Shown one piece after another: positions 9,024-18,088 of a stretch of DNA of 64,000 bases. Position numbers and translations under genes: made by a program. The stretch is from Chitinophagaceae bacterium UBA2375 (GTDB lineage: Bacteria > Bacteroidota > Bacteroidia > Chitinophagales > Chitinophagaceae). Every line of letters starts with the position of its first letter. Position 1 is the stretch's first letter. The stretch spans positions 32,540 to 96,539 of the forward strand of contig DDTB01000013.1 of the NCBI GenBank assembly GCA_002343985.1, in the 5' to 3' direction. The notes below the pieces were generated by a model. It had not been told where the DNA came from. It was given only the letters and a program-made list of their open reading frames with translations, and did not search any database.

Positions 9024-9055
9024 CAAAGATAAGGTTGCATCACTGAAGATGCAAA
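9024..9055 (-). promoter_or_regulatory. metK promoter with palindromic spacer
   Basis: On the minus strand TTTG (9055-9052) is followed after 20 bp by TATCTTTG (9031-9024), an exact Bacteroidota promoter. The spacer holds a 7-bp inverted repeat TTGCATC-ACTGAA-GATGCAA (9035-9054) that overlaps the -33 box, a possible operator. Confidence 0.75.
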
Positions 9056-9070
9056 GCAGTTCATGCAAAC

Positions 9071-10588
9071 CTATTTGATGTTGGAATAAATAACCCTTAA
9101 GCGCATCCTGTATTGCGGGTTTGGATGTTCACCGCCGCCTACCCGGACCCGGCCAAAGGCAATGGAGTTGTTATACGGAATGAAGAAATCAATTTTGTTG
9201 CTATTGCCAGCGCCAACGTATTGGGGATAACTGAAACTCTGTGGGGCAAACAGCCGCATTTGGTAATTCGGGCTGCTTTTTGTAACCAACTGCTGAATAT
9301 ACCTCGTAACGTTAAACTGGTAGAAACTGCGCATCACCGGTCCATCGGCCTTTTTCCGGAGGAATCCACCAAAATACCCGAAATCTACTTGTCCGCCAAT
9401 GGGGAAATAAGGCAATCCGGGAATTTTATAATCGGGGTCATAGAAAGCACCCGGGTTCAGGTCATAATATATGGGTTTCCACTTAGGCGTAGTGGTGGAT
9501 GAGTCGATCAGGTCAAGGTATAGGAAATTGGGTGACCGGAACACACTATCCGTAATGGGGTTGTCGGGGATTTGTTCGATATTAATTTCGGCCCTGTGTA
9601 CAATGCGGTTGGTATACCCTGATAAGCCGGGGATAGCCAGGTTTGCATAGGTGCCGGGGGTTGTTTGCAGATAAAGCTCCTGCCTGCCATTGGGCAATGC
9701 GGGCCTTGTCCGCACAATATTATTGGCCACGGCGCCCCGTTGCGGTGCACCCGAACCGTTGTTGTAATAAAAATAATTGACTGTAGTATCCGGCCCCGCG
9801 CCATGCTTGTATCGATAATGGATTTCGAGCCTGGTTAAAGCATCGTTCAAACCGCAATACATCAATGCATTGCCGCTATTGGCCGTGATGGCGAAACCGT
9901 TATTAAAAGCCCGGAAAAATGAGTCGGTGCGGAAATTGCCATTACCGACCAGGGTGGTATCGCTGTTAAATAAATCCTGCGCGAAACTATTGGATAGCTT
10001 AATGCGGATCTGGTTTTGCACGGAATCCTTACCCCTGCGGATTACTGTATATTTCGCAAGGTCGGGTATGTACACCCGTGTTGGTTGGGCAGAGAGCACA
10101 TTGCCGGTAGTTGGGGCATAATTAATGGGATGTAAAATACTGAGGGTATCCCACTGGTCATTGCCTTGTGAGGCAATTTCATTGACGGTTAAAAAAATCG
10201 GCGTAGTGCTGTCGCCATAAAAACCTTTGTATGCAAGGCAAAGCACCACTGAATCGACCCCAATAAGCGTATCATTGGCCAGGCCAATATAATATGGATA
10301 GAACGCTGGTTTTAATTGCATGAACAACCTGGAGTCAGTTTGCCCGAACAATGGGTCGTTGCTGATTTTTCCGAGGCTATAGTTTTCAAACAAAGTCAAA
10401 CGGGTGGTATCGTTGAAAACTCCCTGCGTGGTAAAAATGTCCAGGGTGTCGGCAAATGTGTTGATATTATCGACAACCGGGATCAGGTCTCCACCAATAT
10501 TTGTCGTATCAATTTTGGTGCAGCTCCAGTTTAAAACAATCAGTGAGATATATCCTGTTACACACAGTGAAACGAATCTTCTTAACAC
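9071..10588 (-). CDS. DUF4270 family lipoprotein
   Basis: A 505-residue exported lipoprotein. The N-terminus is a signal peptide with lipobox L-N-W-S-Cys23, and the sequence just after it (CTKIDTTNIGGDLIP) is the conserved DUF4270 opening. The rest is rich in Asn, Thr, Gly and Tyr, typical of a beta-rich cell-surface protein. Family function is unknown; in Bacteroidota it is regularly found next to a short glycogen-synthase-like gene and panC, exactly as here (gap to the GT5 gene 37 bp). The conserved order suggests a cell-envelope role shared with that neighbour, which is inference only. Confidence 0.88.
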   Translation of the reverse strand: MLRRFVSLCVTGYISLIVLNWSCTKIDTTNIGGDLIPVVDNINTFADTLDIFTTQGVFNDTTRLTLFENYSLGKISNDPLFGQTDSRLFMQLKPAFYPYYIGLANDTLIGVDSVVLCLAYKGFYGDSTTPIFLTVNEIASQGNDQWDTLSILHPINYAPTTGNVLSAQPTRVYIPDLAKYTVIRRGKDSVQNQIRIKLSNSFAQDLFNSDTTLVGNGNFRTDSFFRAFNNGFAITANSGNALMYCGLNDALTRLEIHYRYKHGAGPDTTVNYFYYNNGSGAPQRGAVANNIVRTRPALPNGRQELYLQTTPGTYANLAIPGLSGYTNRIVHRAEINIEQIPDNPITDSVFRSPNFLYLDLIDSSTTTPKWKPIYYDLNPGAFYDPDYKIPGLPYFPIGGQVDFGYFGGFLRKKADGPVMRSFYQFNVTRYIQQLVTKSSPNYQMRLFAPQSFSYPQYVGAGNSNKIDFFIPYNNSIAFGRVRVGGGEHPNPQYRMRLRVIYSNIK

Positions 10589-10625
10589 AAGCCTGGTTTT
10601 AATGGGGATGGGTATTGAATGAATA

Positions 10626-11438
10626 CTATGCCGAAAGGTCGGTATATAATTGTAAATACTCTGTTAAATCAGAATCCGGGTTGAACTTCAGGATTTTTTT
10701 ACCCTTGATTTTTGAGAATTCATCAACCAGTTTTTTATCAACATTCTCAGCCCCGAAAGTGATGGCATCGGCATATGTTGCGCCGGCACGGAACATGGCG
10801 GCATTGTTATTATCCTTGATGATCTCAACTTCCTTCTTGCCAACCTGGTCGCTGATGGTAGCCAGTTTCACAAAATCATCGCCGATTTTTTCCTTGAATG
10901 TTGATTGCCCGATGGTATATACCACTTTGCTGTGGCTGAAAACCGGTTCCTTTTTGTAAACGGTCTTGATAAACATTGGGATCAGGCCTGTCATCCATCC
11001 GCTGCAATGGATGATATCGGGTGGCCATCCAAATTTCTTCACGGTTTCCAGGGCGCCCTTGCAAAACAGCACCGTACGAATGGCATTGTCGTCAAACCAT
11101 TTATCGTTTTCATCCGTAAAAATACACTTGCGCTTAAAATAATCTTCGTTATCTAGGAAGTACACCTGGAGGCGGGCGTTTGGCAGGGAAGCCACTTTAA
11201 TAATCAATGGGTAATCATCGTCGTCAATACTGACATTGATACCAGACAACCGAACCACTTCATGCAAACGGTGCCTCCTCTCGTTAATGACGCCAAAACG
11301 GGGCATGATGCACCTGACCTCCATATTAATATCATTCGACAATACAGCCAGTTTATTCACGATCTCAGCAAACTCCGTCAGTTCCAGGTAAGGCGACATT
11401 TCGTTTGCAATGAATAAAATTCTTTTCTTTGACGACAT
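10626..11438 (-). CDS. Glycogen/starch synthase-like protein, GT5 N-terminal domain only
   Basis: A 270-residue protein starting MSSKKRILFIANEMSPYLELTEFAE. It aligns with the N-terminal Rossmann half of GT5 glycogen synthases, but the K-x-G-G-L ADP-glucose loop is replaced by LTEFAEIVNKL and the C-terminal GT-B half is absent (full enzymes are about 480 residues). Classical glycogen-synthase activity is therefore doubtful; a regulatory or other glycosyl-transfer role is possible. I chose the ATG at 11438 because an upstream ATG at 11519 lies before the TACCTTTG promoter box and inside the panC side of the divergent region. It is upstream of and probably cotranscribed with the DUF4270 gene. 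Confidence 0.8.
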   Translation of the reverse strand: MSSKKRILFIANEMSPYLELTEFAEIVNKLAVLSNDINMEVRCIMPRFGVINERRHRLHEVVRLSGINVSIDDDDYPLIIKVASLPNARLQVYFLDNEDYFKRKCIFTDENDKWFDDNAIRTVLFCKGALETVKKFGWPPDIIHCSGWMTGLIPMFIKTVYKKEPVFSHSKVVYTIGQSTFKEKIGDDFVKLATISDQVGKKEVEIIKDNNNAAMFRAGATYADAITFGAENVDKKLVDEFSKIKGKKILKFNPDSDLTEYLQLYTDLSA

Positions 11439-11478
11439 TTGTTCTTGGTTAGATTCGTAAAACGCTTCAAATGGCGTG

Positions 11479-11486
11479 CAAAGGTA
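11479..11486 (-). promoter_or_regulatory. Promoter -7 box for the GT5/DUF4270 operon
   Basis: TACCTTTG on the minus strand, 40 bp upstream of the GT5 ATG, matches TAnnTTTG. No good -33 TTG is seen at the standard distance. It lies in the 108-bp divergent region shared with panC. Confidence 0.5.
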
Positions 11487-11546
11487 CTGATAATTTATTG
11501 AATCTATGGCTTGAACCACCTTTTACTGACTGTAAACCACTTATAC

Positions 11547-12389
11547 ATGCGCATTTTCCGTAAATCAGACGACCTCATGGAATTCCTACGGTTGAACCAT
11601 GTTGACGGTCTGAAGCTTGGTTTTGTACCCACCATGGGGGCCCTTCATGCAGGCCATATCTCACTGGTTTCCAGGAGTATGGAGCAAAATGAACTGACCA
11701 TTTGCAGCATATTTGTCAACCCCACCCAGTTTAACAATCCCGAAGACCTGGCCAAATACCCTGTAACCATCGAAAAAGATATCGATATGCTGGAAGCCAG
11801 CGGCTGCCAGTTGTTATTTCTCCCCGACCCCTCACAAATTTACCCAGCCGGTTACCAGGCAAGGCATTACGATCTTGGCTACCTTGAAACCATTTTGGAA
11901 GGCAAATACCGCCCGGGGCATTTCCAGGGTGTTTGCCAGGTGGTTGACCGACTGCTCAGCATTGTCAACCCTGATATATTATACCTTGGCCGCAAGGATT
12001 ACCAGCAATGCATGGTCATCGCCCGTATGCTAACGCTCACAGGACGCAACATAACACTGGATTTTGTGGAAACAATGCGCGAACCGAACGGATTGGCCAT
12101 GAGCAGTCGCAATGTCCGGTTGAATGAATCAGACAGGGTGCGGGCCATACAAATTTACCGGTCACTCCAATGGCTCAAAAAGAATGTAAAACCTGGCAAC
12201 CTCAGTCCATTAAAAGCAGAAGCTGTACAACAACTAACGGATCATGGCTTCGAGGTGGATTATGTAGAAATCGCTTCAGCTGAGTCTCTTTCCATCACCG
12301 AAGTTTGGGATGGCCGCGAACCATTGGTGGCTTTGGCCGCAGCTTTTTGCGGCCCTGTCAGGCTGATTGATAATGTCACAATAAGCTAA
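11547..12389 (+). CDS. panC: Pantothenate synthetase
   Basis: A 280-residue enzyme that joins pantoate and beta-alanine using ATP, completing vitamin B5 synthesis. It has the HIGH-type nucleotide site in FVPTMGALHAGHISLV, the FVNPTQFNNPEDLAKYP pantoate block, LGRKDYQQ and the KMSKS-like MSSRN. The start at 11547 (MRIFRKSDD) gives the usual family N-terminus; a longer frame from 11511 would overlap the divergent promoter. panB, the preceding pathway step, is 4.7 kb downstream on the same strand; panD is not in the window. Confidence 0.96.
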   Translation: MRIFRKSDDLMEFLRLNHVDGLKLGFVPTMGALHAGHISLVSRSMEQNELTICSIFVNPTQFNNPEDLAKYPVTIEKDIDMLEASGCQLLFLPDPSQIYPAGYQARHYDLGYLETILEGKYRPGHFQGVCQVVDRLLSIVNPDILYLGRKDYQQCMVIARMLTLTGRNITLDFVETMREPNGLAMSSRNVRLNESDRVRAIQIYRSLQWLKKNVKPGNLSPLKAEAVQQLTDHGFEVDYVEIASAESLSITEVWDGREPLVALAAAFCGPVRLIDNVTIS

Positions 12390-12420
12390 CCTTTAGCCAA
12401 AGCTTTGTATATTGACCCGC

Positions 12421-13452
12421 ATGACGAAGCGCATCTTTTCCATCCTGCAATACGTTATTTTCATGGGCGGTGGAATTTTCCTCGTCTGGTGGCAATTGCG
12501 TTCCATGACCGAGCCGGAAATGGAAGAGTTTTTAGCTGCGCTCAGGCATACCCGTTATTGGGTGGTGCTGCCCATCATCATAATGGCCCTTTTGAGCCAT
12601 TACAGCAGGGCCTTGAGGTGGAAGCTGCTCATGGAGCCATTAGGCTATGCGCCATCAACCGCCAACACGTTTGCCAGCACCATGGTGGGGTACCTTGCCA
12701 ACGCGGCCGTGCCCAGATTGGGTGAAATTTTGAAATGCAGCCTGCTGGCCAGGTATGAAAAACTTAAGCTGAATAAACTGATAGGCACCATCATCATTGA
12801 ACGTACATTCGACCTCATCTGCTATTTATTTTTCATTGCGCTGACCGTACTGATTCAAATTGATACAGTTGGCCGTTATGTTGGGGAAAAACTATCTTCG
12901 GTTTCCCCCGGCAGCGACCCTTTATCATGGCTCCGCCCGGTTATCGCTATTGCATCAATCATCATCATTTGGCTTGGGCTGCGCTGGTTGTTTAAGCGTT
13001 ACCCTGATCATGGGTTGGTTTCGAAACTGAAGGCATTTACATCGGGACTAGCGGAAGGCTTTGCCGCAATCAGGCAGTTGAAAAAGAGAAAGGCGTTTAT
13101 CGCGCATACCTTATTTATCTGGTTGATGTACCTGCTCCAGATATTCCTGGGCTTTTACGCGATGGAAGGCACGATACATCTTGGCATAAAAGCTGCATTC
13201 TCCGTGCTCACCCTGGCTACATTAGCCATGATCATAACACCCGGGGGCATTGGATCATTCCCGATATTTGTTATGCAAACGCTTCTATTATATCAAATAG
13301 ACCCAACGCTTGGCAAGGCATTTGGCTGGCTGATGTGGGGCGTAGCCACCGGCATCATCATCATCGCCGGCTGCGTGGCACTGATTGTATTACCTTACAT
13401 AAACAAAGAAAAAAATGAAAGCCATACAAAACATCCCTTCGAAAATAGTTGA
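12421..13452 (+). CDS. Lysylphosphatidylglycerol synthase-like transmembrane protein (UPF0104)
   Basis: A 343-residue inner-membrane protein with about eight hydrophobic helices, in the family of the flippase domain of MprF and of archaeal AglD. Family features are the R-A-L-R-W-K block after the second helix, SxxVGYLANAAVPRLGE(I), and the C-terminal TPGGIGSFP. There is no aminoacyl-transferase domain, so it is a stand-alone membrane half; lipid or polyprenyl-sugar translocation is the likely role. ATG at 12421 is preferred over TTG at 12412. It begins 31 bp after panC and overlaps the next gene by 38 bp, showing an operon. Confidence 0.85.
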   Translation: MTKRIFSILQYVIFMGGGIFLVWWQLRSMTEPEMEEFLAALRHTRYWVVLPIIIMALLSHYSRALRWKLLMEPLGYAPSTANTFASTMVGYLANAAVPRLGEILKCSLLARYEKLKLNKLIGTIIIERTFDLICYLFFIALTVLIQIDTVGRYVGEKLSSVSPGSDPLSWLRPVIAIASIIIIWLGLRWLFKRYPDHGLVSKLKAFTSGLAEGFAAIRQLKKRKAFIAHTLFIWLMYLLQIFLGFYAMEGTIHLGIKAAFSVLTLATLAMIITPGGIGSFPIFVMQTLLLYQIDPTLGKAFGWLMWGVATGIIIIAGCVALIVLPYINKEKNESHTKHPFENS

Positions 13453-13909
13453 CAAAACCGAACTCCTTCACATGGTTTATCGCTGGAGGCTGAAAGGTAA
13501 AAAGATCGCGTTTACCAATGGCGTATTTGATATTCTCCATGAAGGCCATATCGCGTCCATTTGCGAAGCGGCATCTTATGCGGATGTACTGATCGTCGCC
13601 ATTAATTCCGACGCTTCCGTGAAACGCCTGAAGGGCCCTGAAAGGCCAGTCCACAACCAGGACGCCAGGGCCCTGATGCTGGCATCCATGCTGATGACTG
13701 ACGCGATTGTTGTTTTTGAAGATGATACCCCGCAAAGCCTGATTGCCGGAATTTTACCGGATGTGCTGGTAAAAGGAGGCGACTATACCATTGAACAGAT
13801 TGCCGGCGCGAAGGAAGTACTCGCCCATGGTGGCGAAGTGAAACTGGCTGGTATTGTAGAAGGAGTTTCCACAACGAATATCATCGGAAGGATCAGGGCA
13901 GGCCATTAA
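13415..13909 (+). CDS. rfaE2: D-glycero-beta-D-manno-heptose 1-phosphate adenylyltransferase
   Basis: A 164-residue cytidylyltransferase-fold enzyme matching the C-terminal (nucleotidyl-transfer) half of bifunctional HldE. The nucleotide-binding motif is FTNGVFDILHEGHI, and the second half has DVLVKGGDYTIEQIAG and GVSTTNIIGRI, both typical of RfaE domain II. It activates heptose-1-phosphate to ADP-heptose for LPS inner core; the kinase half (rfaE1) is elsewhere. The 38-bp overlap with the preceding membrane-protein gene suggests translational coupling. Confidence 0.92.
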   Translation: MKAIQNIPSKIVDKTELLHMVYRWRLKGKKIAFTNGVFDILHEGHIASICEAASYADVLIVAINSDASVKRLKGPERPVHNQDARALMLASMLMTDAIVVFEDDTPQSLIAGILPDVLVKGGDYTIEQIAGAKEVLAHGGEVKLAGIVEGVSTTNIIGRIRAGH

Positions 13910-13971
13910 GTTCACAGTAATTTAATATTGTATAAAACATCCCGCCTTTATCTTCACGCAACTAATTTATT

Positions 13972-16092
13972 ATGACACCCATTTTCAGGCGAAAGACAAT
14001 CATCAGGGATATCAGTTGGCTGGCTTTCAATGAAAGGGTATTGCAGGAAGCGGAAGACAAAACCGTACCATTAAAGGAACGGATATTTTTTTTGGGCATT
14101 TTCTCAAACAACCTCGATGAATTTTTCCGCGTGCGGGTGGCAACACTCAACCGGATGGTGAAACTCGGAACGCGGGCCCGTATGCATCTCGAGCACGACC
14201 CGGCGCGCATCCTCGAAGAGATTCAGGAAAAAGTCATCAACCAGCAAAATACATTCGAAAAAATCTGGGCAGACATCCTTCGGGAGATGAAGAGGGAAGG
14301 TATTCATTTGGTGAATGAAAAAAAACTCAACGCGCTGCAACAAAAATTTGTACTGGATTATTTTAACGAGCAGGTGCGCAGTTCCATTGTACCGTTGATG
14401 ATCGAAAGCATCCACAGCTTCCCGGTGCTGAACGACAAATCTATTTACCTGGCCTGCACCTTGTCAAAGTCCGACAAAAGCATACCTCAGCGATTTGCGC
14501 TCCTATCCGTTCCCGTTAGGATCCTGTCGAGGTTCGTCATCCTGCCTTCCAAAAAAGATGAACACAGCATCATATTACTGGAAGACGTAATCAGGTTTTG
14601 CCTGCCGCATCTATTTTCATTTTTCGGATACGATAATTTCACCGCGCATGTCATCAAAATCACGCGCGATGCGGAGATTGATATTGATAACGATGTATCC
14701 ACCACGCTCATACAAAAGATTGAAAAGGGCTTAAAGAACCGCAAGAAAGGCAAGCCCGTTCGGTTTGTGTACGACAAAGACATCCCTCCCGCCCTGCTCA
14801 CTTACCTGGTGAAACGAATGGGTTTATCGCATAAAGACAATATTATCGCCGGCGGCCGTATCCATAATTTCAAGGATTTCATGAATTTTCCCGATTCGGT
14901 TTTTAAGCAAAAAAGCCTTCGGAAAAAACCTTTCACGCACCCTTTACTGACCGAAGCCAATAGTGTGTCGAGCGTTGTGATGGAAAAAGATATCATGCTG
15001 CATTTTCCGTATCATTCTTTTAACAGCATCATCGACCTGCTGCGCGAGGCAGCCATCGACCCCGAAGTGGTGAGCATCAAAATAACCTGTTACCGGCTCG
15101 CGCCAAGGTCGAAAATCATCAACGCCTTAACCAATGCCGTCCGCAATGGCAAACAGGTAACGGCAGTCATTGAATTACGTGCCAGGTTTGATGAAGAAGC
15201 CAATTTGATGTGGAAAAGGGAATTGGAAGATGCCGGCGTTAAAGTGCTGATTGGCCAACCCAATATGAAGATCCATGCCAAACTCTGCCTGATCAAAAAA
15301 AGGGTGCGCAATACCAGCATTCATTATGGATTTGTGAGTACGGGCAACCTGAACGAAAAAACGGCTTTGACGTATGGCGACCATTGCCTGCTCACATCCG
15401 ATAGGCATATCATGGCGGATGTCAACCGCATATTTACTTACCTGGAGAGCCCGAAAACAAGGGAGAAACTTTTATTATCCTGCAAACACCTGTTGGTAAG
15501 CCCCTTGACCATGCGCCGGAAAATCATGGCCATGATCAACCGGGAAATCAAACTCGCGCAAAAAAAGAAACACGCATCCATTGTATTAAAAGTGAATTCG
15601 CTGAGCGACGAATCACTGATAAAAAAATTGACGGAAGCGGCCATTGCCGGAGTGGAAATAAAAATGATCATCCGCGGCATCTGTTGCATGTTCACTGAAA
15701 ACAGCGCTTTTACAATACCGGTGCAGGCCATCAGCATCGTAGATGAATACCTCGAACACGCCAGGGTCATGATTTTTCATAACGGCGGCGATGAAAAAAT
15801 GTATATCTCCTCCGCCGATTGGATGGTCAGGAATATCGACCACCGCGTGGAAGCTGCCTGCCCCATTTACGAAGAATATATCCGCGAAGAACTCAGGCAG
15901 ATCATACAAATACAGTTAAGCGATAATATCAAGGCAAGGATACTGGACAATGAACAAAATAACCAGTATGTCAACCCAAGAAATACAAAAAAAGTACGCT
16001 CCCAGGTAGAAACCTATCAATACCTCTTCGGTAAATTACAACCCGCAGAAAACCTCCCTGCCATTCCTGCGGAAGAACCCGTTGAAAAATAA
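13972..16092 (+). CDS. ppk1: Polyphosphate kinase 1
   Basis: A 706-residue enzyme that reversibly polymerises the gamma-phosphate of ATP into polyphosphate. The four PPK1 domains can be followed: N domain (RDISWLAFNERVLQEA, NNLDEFFRVRV), head domain, and two phospholipase-D-like C domains. The autophosphorylated histidine lies in NMKIHAKLCLI and the second catalytic histidine in RNIDHRVEAACPI; RARFDEEANLMW carries the metal/ATP arginine. Length is normal. It is followed 94 bp later by ppx, the opposing polyphosphate hydrolase, a pairing conserved widely. The C-terminal 40 residues are basic/polar and probably flexible. Confidence 0.97.
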   Translation: MTPIFRRKTIIRDISWLAFNERVLQEAEDKTVPLKERIFFLGIFSNNLDEFFRVRVATLNRMVKLGTRARMHLEHDPARILEEIQEKVINQQNTFEKIWADILREMKREGIHLVNEKKLNALQQKFVLDYFNEQVRSSIVPLMIESIHSFPVLNDKSIYLACTLSKSDKSIPQRFALLSVPVRILSRFVILPSKKDEHSIILLEDVIRFCLPHLFSFFGYDNFTAHVIKITRDAEIDIDNDVSTTLIQKIEKGLKNRKKGKPVRFVYDKDIPPALLTYLVKRMGLSHKDNIIAGGRIHNFKDFMNFPDSVFKQKSLRKKPFTHPLLTEANSVSSVVMEKDIMLHFPYHSFNSIIDLLREAAIDPEVVSIKITCYRLAPRSKIINALTNAVRNGKQVTAVIELRARFDEEANLMWKRELEDAGVKVLIGQPNMKIHAKLCLIKKRVRNTSIHYGFVSTGNLNEKTALTYGDHCLLTSDRHIMADVNRIFTYLESPKTREKLLLSCKHLLVSPLTMRRKIMAMINREIKLAQKKKHASIVLKVNSLSDESLIKKLTEAAIAGVEIKMIIRGICCMFTENSAFTIPVQAISIVDEYLEHARVMIFHNGGDEKMYISSADWMVRNIDHRVEAACPIYEEYIREELRQIIQIQLSDNIKARILDNEQNNQYVNPRNTKKVRSQVETYQYLFGKLQPAENLPAIPAEEPVEK

Positions 16093-16186
16093 TTCAACAT
16101 AAGTTTCTAATTTACTAAGAATCGGGTGCTACGGATGCCAACAATTCCCGACATTTGGCACAGAACCAATTTAAAACAACACAACA

Positions 16187-17092
16187 TTGATCCTGGCAGC
16201 AATTGATATTGGCAGCAACGCCGCGAGGTTACTGATCACAGAAGTTATTGACCCGGATAACGGGGAAACCACGTTTAATAAGCTCAACCTGATCCGGGTG
16301 CCGCTCAGGCTTGGTTTTGATGTGTTTGAATACGGCTATATAACTGAAGCCAGGGTGCACATGCTCATCCAAACCATGAAAGCATACCGGCACCTCCTGA
16401 ATGCCTACCAGGTGCAGGCCCTGAAAGCATGCGCCACCAGCGCCATGCGCGATGCCAGTAATGCGAAAGAAGTAATTCAAAGGGTTAGCTTGGAAACGGG
16501 CATCGACATTGAAGTAATCAGCGGCGATATGGAAGCCAACCTGGTATATGAAAACCATATCGCGGAAAACCTCGACACCGACCATAGCTATATGTATATT
16601 GATGTTGGTGGGGGAAGCACCGAAATTTCATTTTTCGCGAATGGTAAACTGGCCATGAAAAAATCATTCAATATCGGCACCATCAGGTTGTTGAAGGATA
16701 AGGTGGAAGAATATGAGTGGGAGGAAATGAAGGAAGATATCAGGACGGCTACGCGCGGGCAAAAAGAAGTGATCGCCATTGGCAGTGGCGGCAATATCAA
16801 TAAAGTGTTTTCAATGAGCAAGAAAAAAGATGGCAAGCCTTTGTCGCTCGACCTGCTCCGCGATTACCACCACGAACTGCAATCCGTAAGCCTCGAAGAA
16901 AGGATCACCAGGTATAAACTGCGTGAAGACCGTGCGGATGTCATTGTACCTGCCCTGCTGATTTATATCAATACCATGAAATGGGCCGGGGCAAATGAAA
17001 TTTATGTACCTAAAATTGGCCTCGCGGATGGGCTTGTCCAGCACCTTTGGGCCGAAACACAGCAAAGGCCATATCGCCACCATGTGAAATAA
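16187..17092 (+). CDS. ppx: Exopolyphosphatase, Ppx/GppA family
   Basis: A 301-residue ASKHA-fold phosphatase covering the two N-terminal domains of the Ppx/GppA family; the HD-type C-terminal part of the long enzymes is missing, as in other Bacteroidota. ATP/phosphate loops are visible as LAAIDIGSNAARLLI (phosphate 1) and MYIDVGGGSTEISFF (phosphate 2). It removes terminal phosphates from polyphosphate or hydrolyses pppGpp; its position directly after ppk1 favours the former. There is no in-frame ATG that would keep the first phosphate loop, so translation most likely starts at the TTG at 16187. Confidence 0.9.
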   Translation: MILAAIDIGSNAARLLITEVIDPDNGETTFNKLNLIRVPLRLGFDVFEYGYITEARVHMLIQTMKAYRHLLNAYQVQALKACATSAMRDASNAKEVIQRVSLETGIDIEVISGDMEANLVYENHIAENLDTDHSYMYIDVGGGSTEISFFANGKLAMKKSFNIGTIRLLKDKVEEYEWEEMKEDIRTATRGQKEVIAIGSGGNINKVFSMSKKKDGKPLSLDLLRDYHHELQSVSLEERITRYKLREDRADVIVPALLIYINTMKWAGANEIYVPKIGLADGLVQHLWAETQQRPYRHHVK

Positions 17093-17120
17093 TCAGCCTT
17101 CATTATTTTAAAATCATTGT

Positions 17121-17936
17121 ATGTCAGTAAACAAAGAAATCAAAAAGATCACCACCAATACCGTGCAGAAAATGAAATCTGCCGGTGAGAAGATATCCAT
17201 GATTACGGCATATGATTTTTCTTTCGCGCGAATCTTTGATGCAGCAGGAATTGACATCATACTGGTAGGCGACAGCGCGAGTAATGTGATGGCCGGGCAT
17301 GAAACGACATTACCCATCACGTTGGACCAAATGATATACCATGCGCAAAGTGTAGTGAGGGGCGTGGAACGGTGCCTGGTGGTGGTAGACCTCCCCTTTG
17401 GCTCATACCAGGGCAATTCAAAGGAAGCGCTTAACTCAGCCATTCGCATCATGAAAGAAACCGGTGGCCACGCGGTGAAAATGGAAGGCGGTGAAGAAAT
17501 TGTGGAGTCGGTGAAACGTATCATCAGCACGGGTGTACCGGTAATGGGCCATTTGGGATTGACGCCACAAAGCATTTACAAATTTGGCACATATACCGTC
17601 AGGGCCCGTGAGGATGAGGAAGCCCAAAAACTCAAACGCGACGCGCTTCTGTTGCAGGAAGCAGGATGCTTCGCGATTGTGCTGGAGAAAATCCCGGCGG
17701 CATTGGCTAAGCAGGTAACGGAGAGCTTACACATACCAACCATTGGTATCGGCGGCGGGCCGCATTGCGACGGGCAGGTGTTGGTGATGCACGATATGCT
17801 CGGCATCAATACGGAATTCAAGCCACGGTTCTTGCGCCAATACCTCAACATGCACGAACAAATCACCGGGGCTGTGCAACGATATATCGGCGATGTGAAA
17901 AGTGGTGACTTCCCAAATGAGAAGGAACAATATTAA
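17121..17936 (+). CDS. panB: 3-methyl-2-oxobutanoate hydroxymethyltransferase
   Basis: A 271-residue TIM-barrel enzyme that adds a hydroxymethyl group from methylene-THF to 2-ketoisovalerate, the first committed step to pantothenate. Motifs: ITAYDFSFARIFDAAGIDIILVGDSASNVMAGHETTLPIT with the Mg-binding Asp, LPFGSYQ, KMEGG, GHLGLTPQ and the IPTIGIGGGPHCDGQVLV substrate loop. Complete and of normal length. It is the last gene of the plus-strand run from panC, followed by a strong terminator. Confidence 0.96.
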   Translation: MSVNKEIKKITTNTVQKMKSAGEKISMITAYDFSFARIFDAAGIDIILVGDSASNVMAGHETTLPITLDQMIYHAQSVVRGVERCLVVVDLPFGSYQGNSKEALNSAIRIMKETGGHAVKMEGGEEIVESVKRIISTGVPVMGHLGLTPQSIYKFGTYTVRAREDEEAQKLKRDALLLQEAGCFAIVLEKIPAALAKQVTESLHIPTIGIGGGPHCDGQVLVMHDMLGINTEFKPRFLRQYLNMHEQITGAVQRYIGDVKSGDFPNEKEQY

Positions 17937-17945
17937 ACGATGCAT

Positions 17946-17975
17946 TGGTTCGTGAGTCACGAACCATTTTATTTT
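17946..17975 (+). terminator. Rho-independent terminator after panB
   Basis: Perfect 9-bp stem TGGTTCGTG / CACGAACCA with a 3-base loop (17946-17966), then TTTTATTTT. It starts ten bases past the panB stop. Confidence 0.85.
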
Positions 17976-18056
17976 CTATCAAGCCCCCCGTTTACGGAAT
18001 GCCGGGTCCACTCTCCCATCATTCCTGTCAACCATCCATAATCCCCCGGCACAACG

Positions 18057-18064
18057 TATCTTTG
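18057..18064 (+). promoter_or_regulatory. Promoter -7 box for the aldehyde dehydrogenase gene
   Basis: TATCTTTG, 24 bp upstream of the ATG at 18089. A clear -33 TTG is not seen at the usual distance. It supports the short start and argues against an upstream in-frame start at 17945, which overlaps the panB terminator. Confidence 0.55.
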
Positions 18065-18088
18065 CCACTCAAAAAAAATACGTTGACC

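Noticed and set aside
9000..9025. SAM riboswitch before metK
   Set aside because: The promoter leaves a leader of only about 20 nt and no structured segment is present.
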